From positions 1 to 7,163 of the forward strand of contig JALFYG010000087.1 in NCBI GenBank assembly GCA_022784805.1: 7,163 bases of DNA. The letters are read 5' to 3'. The notes under the pieces are model-generated. The model worked only from the letters and a program-made list of their open reading frames with translations. It did no database searches and was not told the DNA's origin. The translations under genes and the position numbers were made by a program. This DNA is from Spirochaetales bacterium (GTDB lineage: Bacteria; Spirochaetota; Spirochaetia; Sphaerochaetales; Sphaerochaetaceae). Numbering within the stretch: position 1 is the stretch's first letter; each line of letters opens with the position of its first letter. Shown piece after piece: positions 7,009 to 7,163 of this stretch.

Positions 7009-7163
7009 TGATAAAACCGAAGATGCCACAAAGTTTTGAGTCTTGCATGTCAGATGACCCATTTTTTTGAAAGAAATACTATGGGATGAAGAACTACGAT
7101 GCAAATAAAGGGTCTTTTCTGATACTATAAAGTCATGAAGGCAATTAGTTTTCTCATTAAACC

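Larger units (their letters stand above)
6957..7163. other. Intergenic region upstream of regulator, to window end
   Basis: These 207 bases hold no supportable gene. They contain the inverted repeats listed separately. A weak minus-strand promoter candidate is also present: TTGCAT (read on minus, 7099-7104) and TAGTAT (7076-7081), spaced by 17 bases. It matches 3 of 6 and 4 of 6 consensus bases, so it is only a possibility. On the plus strand there is a TATAAA at 7126-7131, again without a clear -35 box. The ATG at 7135 opens a frame of nine codons to the window end (MKAISFLIK) but lacks a ribosome binding site, so a rightward gene is possible and unproven. Confidence 0.5.

Noticed and set aside
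7049..7068. GTCA-GA-TGAC followed by a run of seven T, resembling a plus-strand terminator
   Set aside because: The arms are four bases with a two-base loop, too small for an RNA hairpin, and no plus-strand gene precedes it nearby.
7058..7085. CCCAT ... ATGGG inverted repeat with an 18-base loop
   Set aside because: Five-base arms that far apart are expected by chance.
6988..7161. Open minus-strand frame of 57 codons entering from the right edge and ending in TGA at 6990-6988
   Set aside because: The translation is Ser-rich with no recognisable protein pattern. An open frame of this length is not unlikely by chance, and it overlaps the inverted repeats.
7135..7163. ATG at 7135 opening nine codons (MKAISFLIK) to the window end
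   Set aside because: There is no ribosome binding site and too little sequence to judge. The nearby TATAAA at 7126-7131 is too close to serve as its promoter.

Overview
The window looks like a bacterial chromosome segment of low-to-middling GC (low-to-mid 40s % by eye), with frequent AGA/AGG arginine codons and strong AAGGAGG-type ribosome binding sites. Close packing of the genes, a formylglycine-type sulfatase and a Crp/Fnr-family regulator would fit an anaerobic, possibly gut-associated bacterium. A spirochaete (Sphaerochaeta- or Treponema-like) or a clostridial Bacillota are the guesses I find most natural, but nothing in the window decides this.

Left and centre (1-6289, + strand): five genes run the same way with overlaps or gaps of at most 14 bases, so they read as one operon whose promoter lies before the window. 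First comes the C-terminal part of a double-domain ABC ATPase, then two different but related permeases. This order (ATPase, about 350-aa permease, about 300-aa permease) is the layout of BMP/NupOPQ-type nucleoside importers. Next is a 728-aa protein joining an N-terminal beta-propeller-like repeat region to a C-terminal PHP/DUF3604 (CehA/McbA-like) metallohydrolase domain. Last is a 502-aa sulfatase-family hydrolase with the Cys-type active-site motif CMPAR. Neither hydrolase has a signal peptide.

Right (6297-6956, - strand): a Crp/Fnr-family regulator converges on the operon, with only 7 bases between the two stop codons. Its upstream region (6957-7163) carries three short inverted repeats close to its start codon, which are candidate operators. 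No further gene could be supported before the window ends.

Taken together, the operon suggests uptake of a small, probably nucleoside-like or otherwise polar ester, followed by hydrolysis inside the cell by a metallohydrolase and a sulfatase or phosphonate/phosphodiester hydrolase. The substrate is not identifiable from sequence. The substrate-binding lipoprotein and the rest of the ATPase should lie just upstream of the window.
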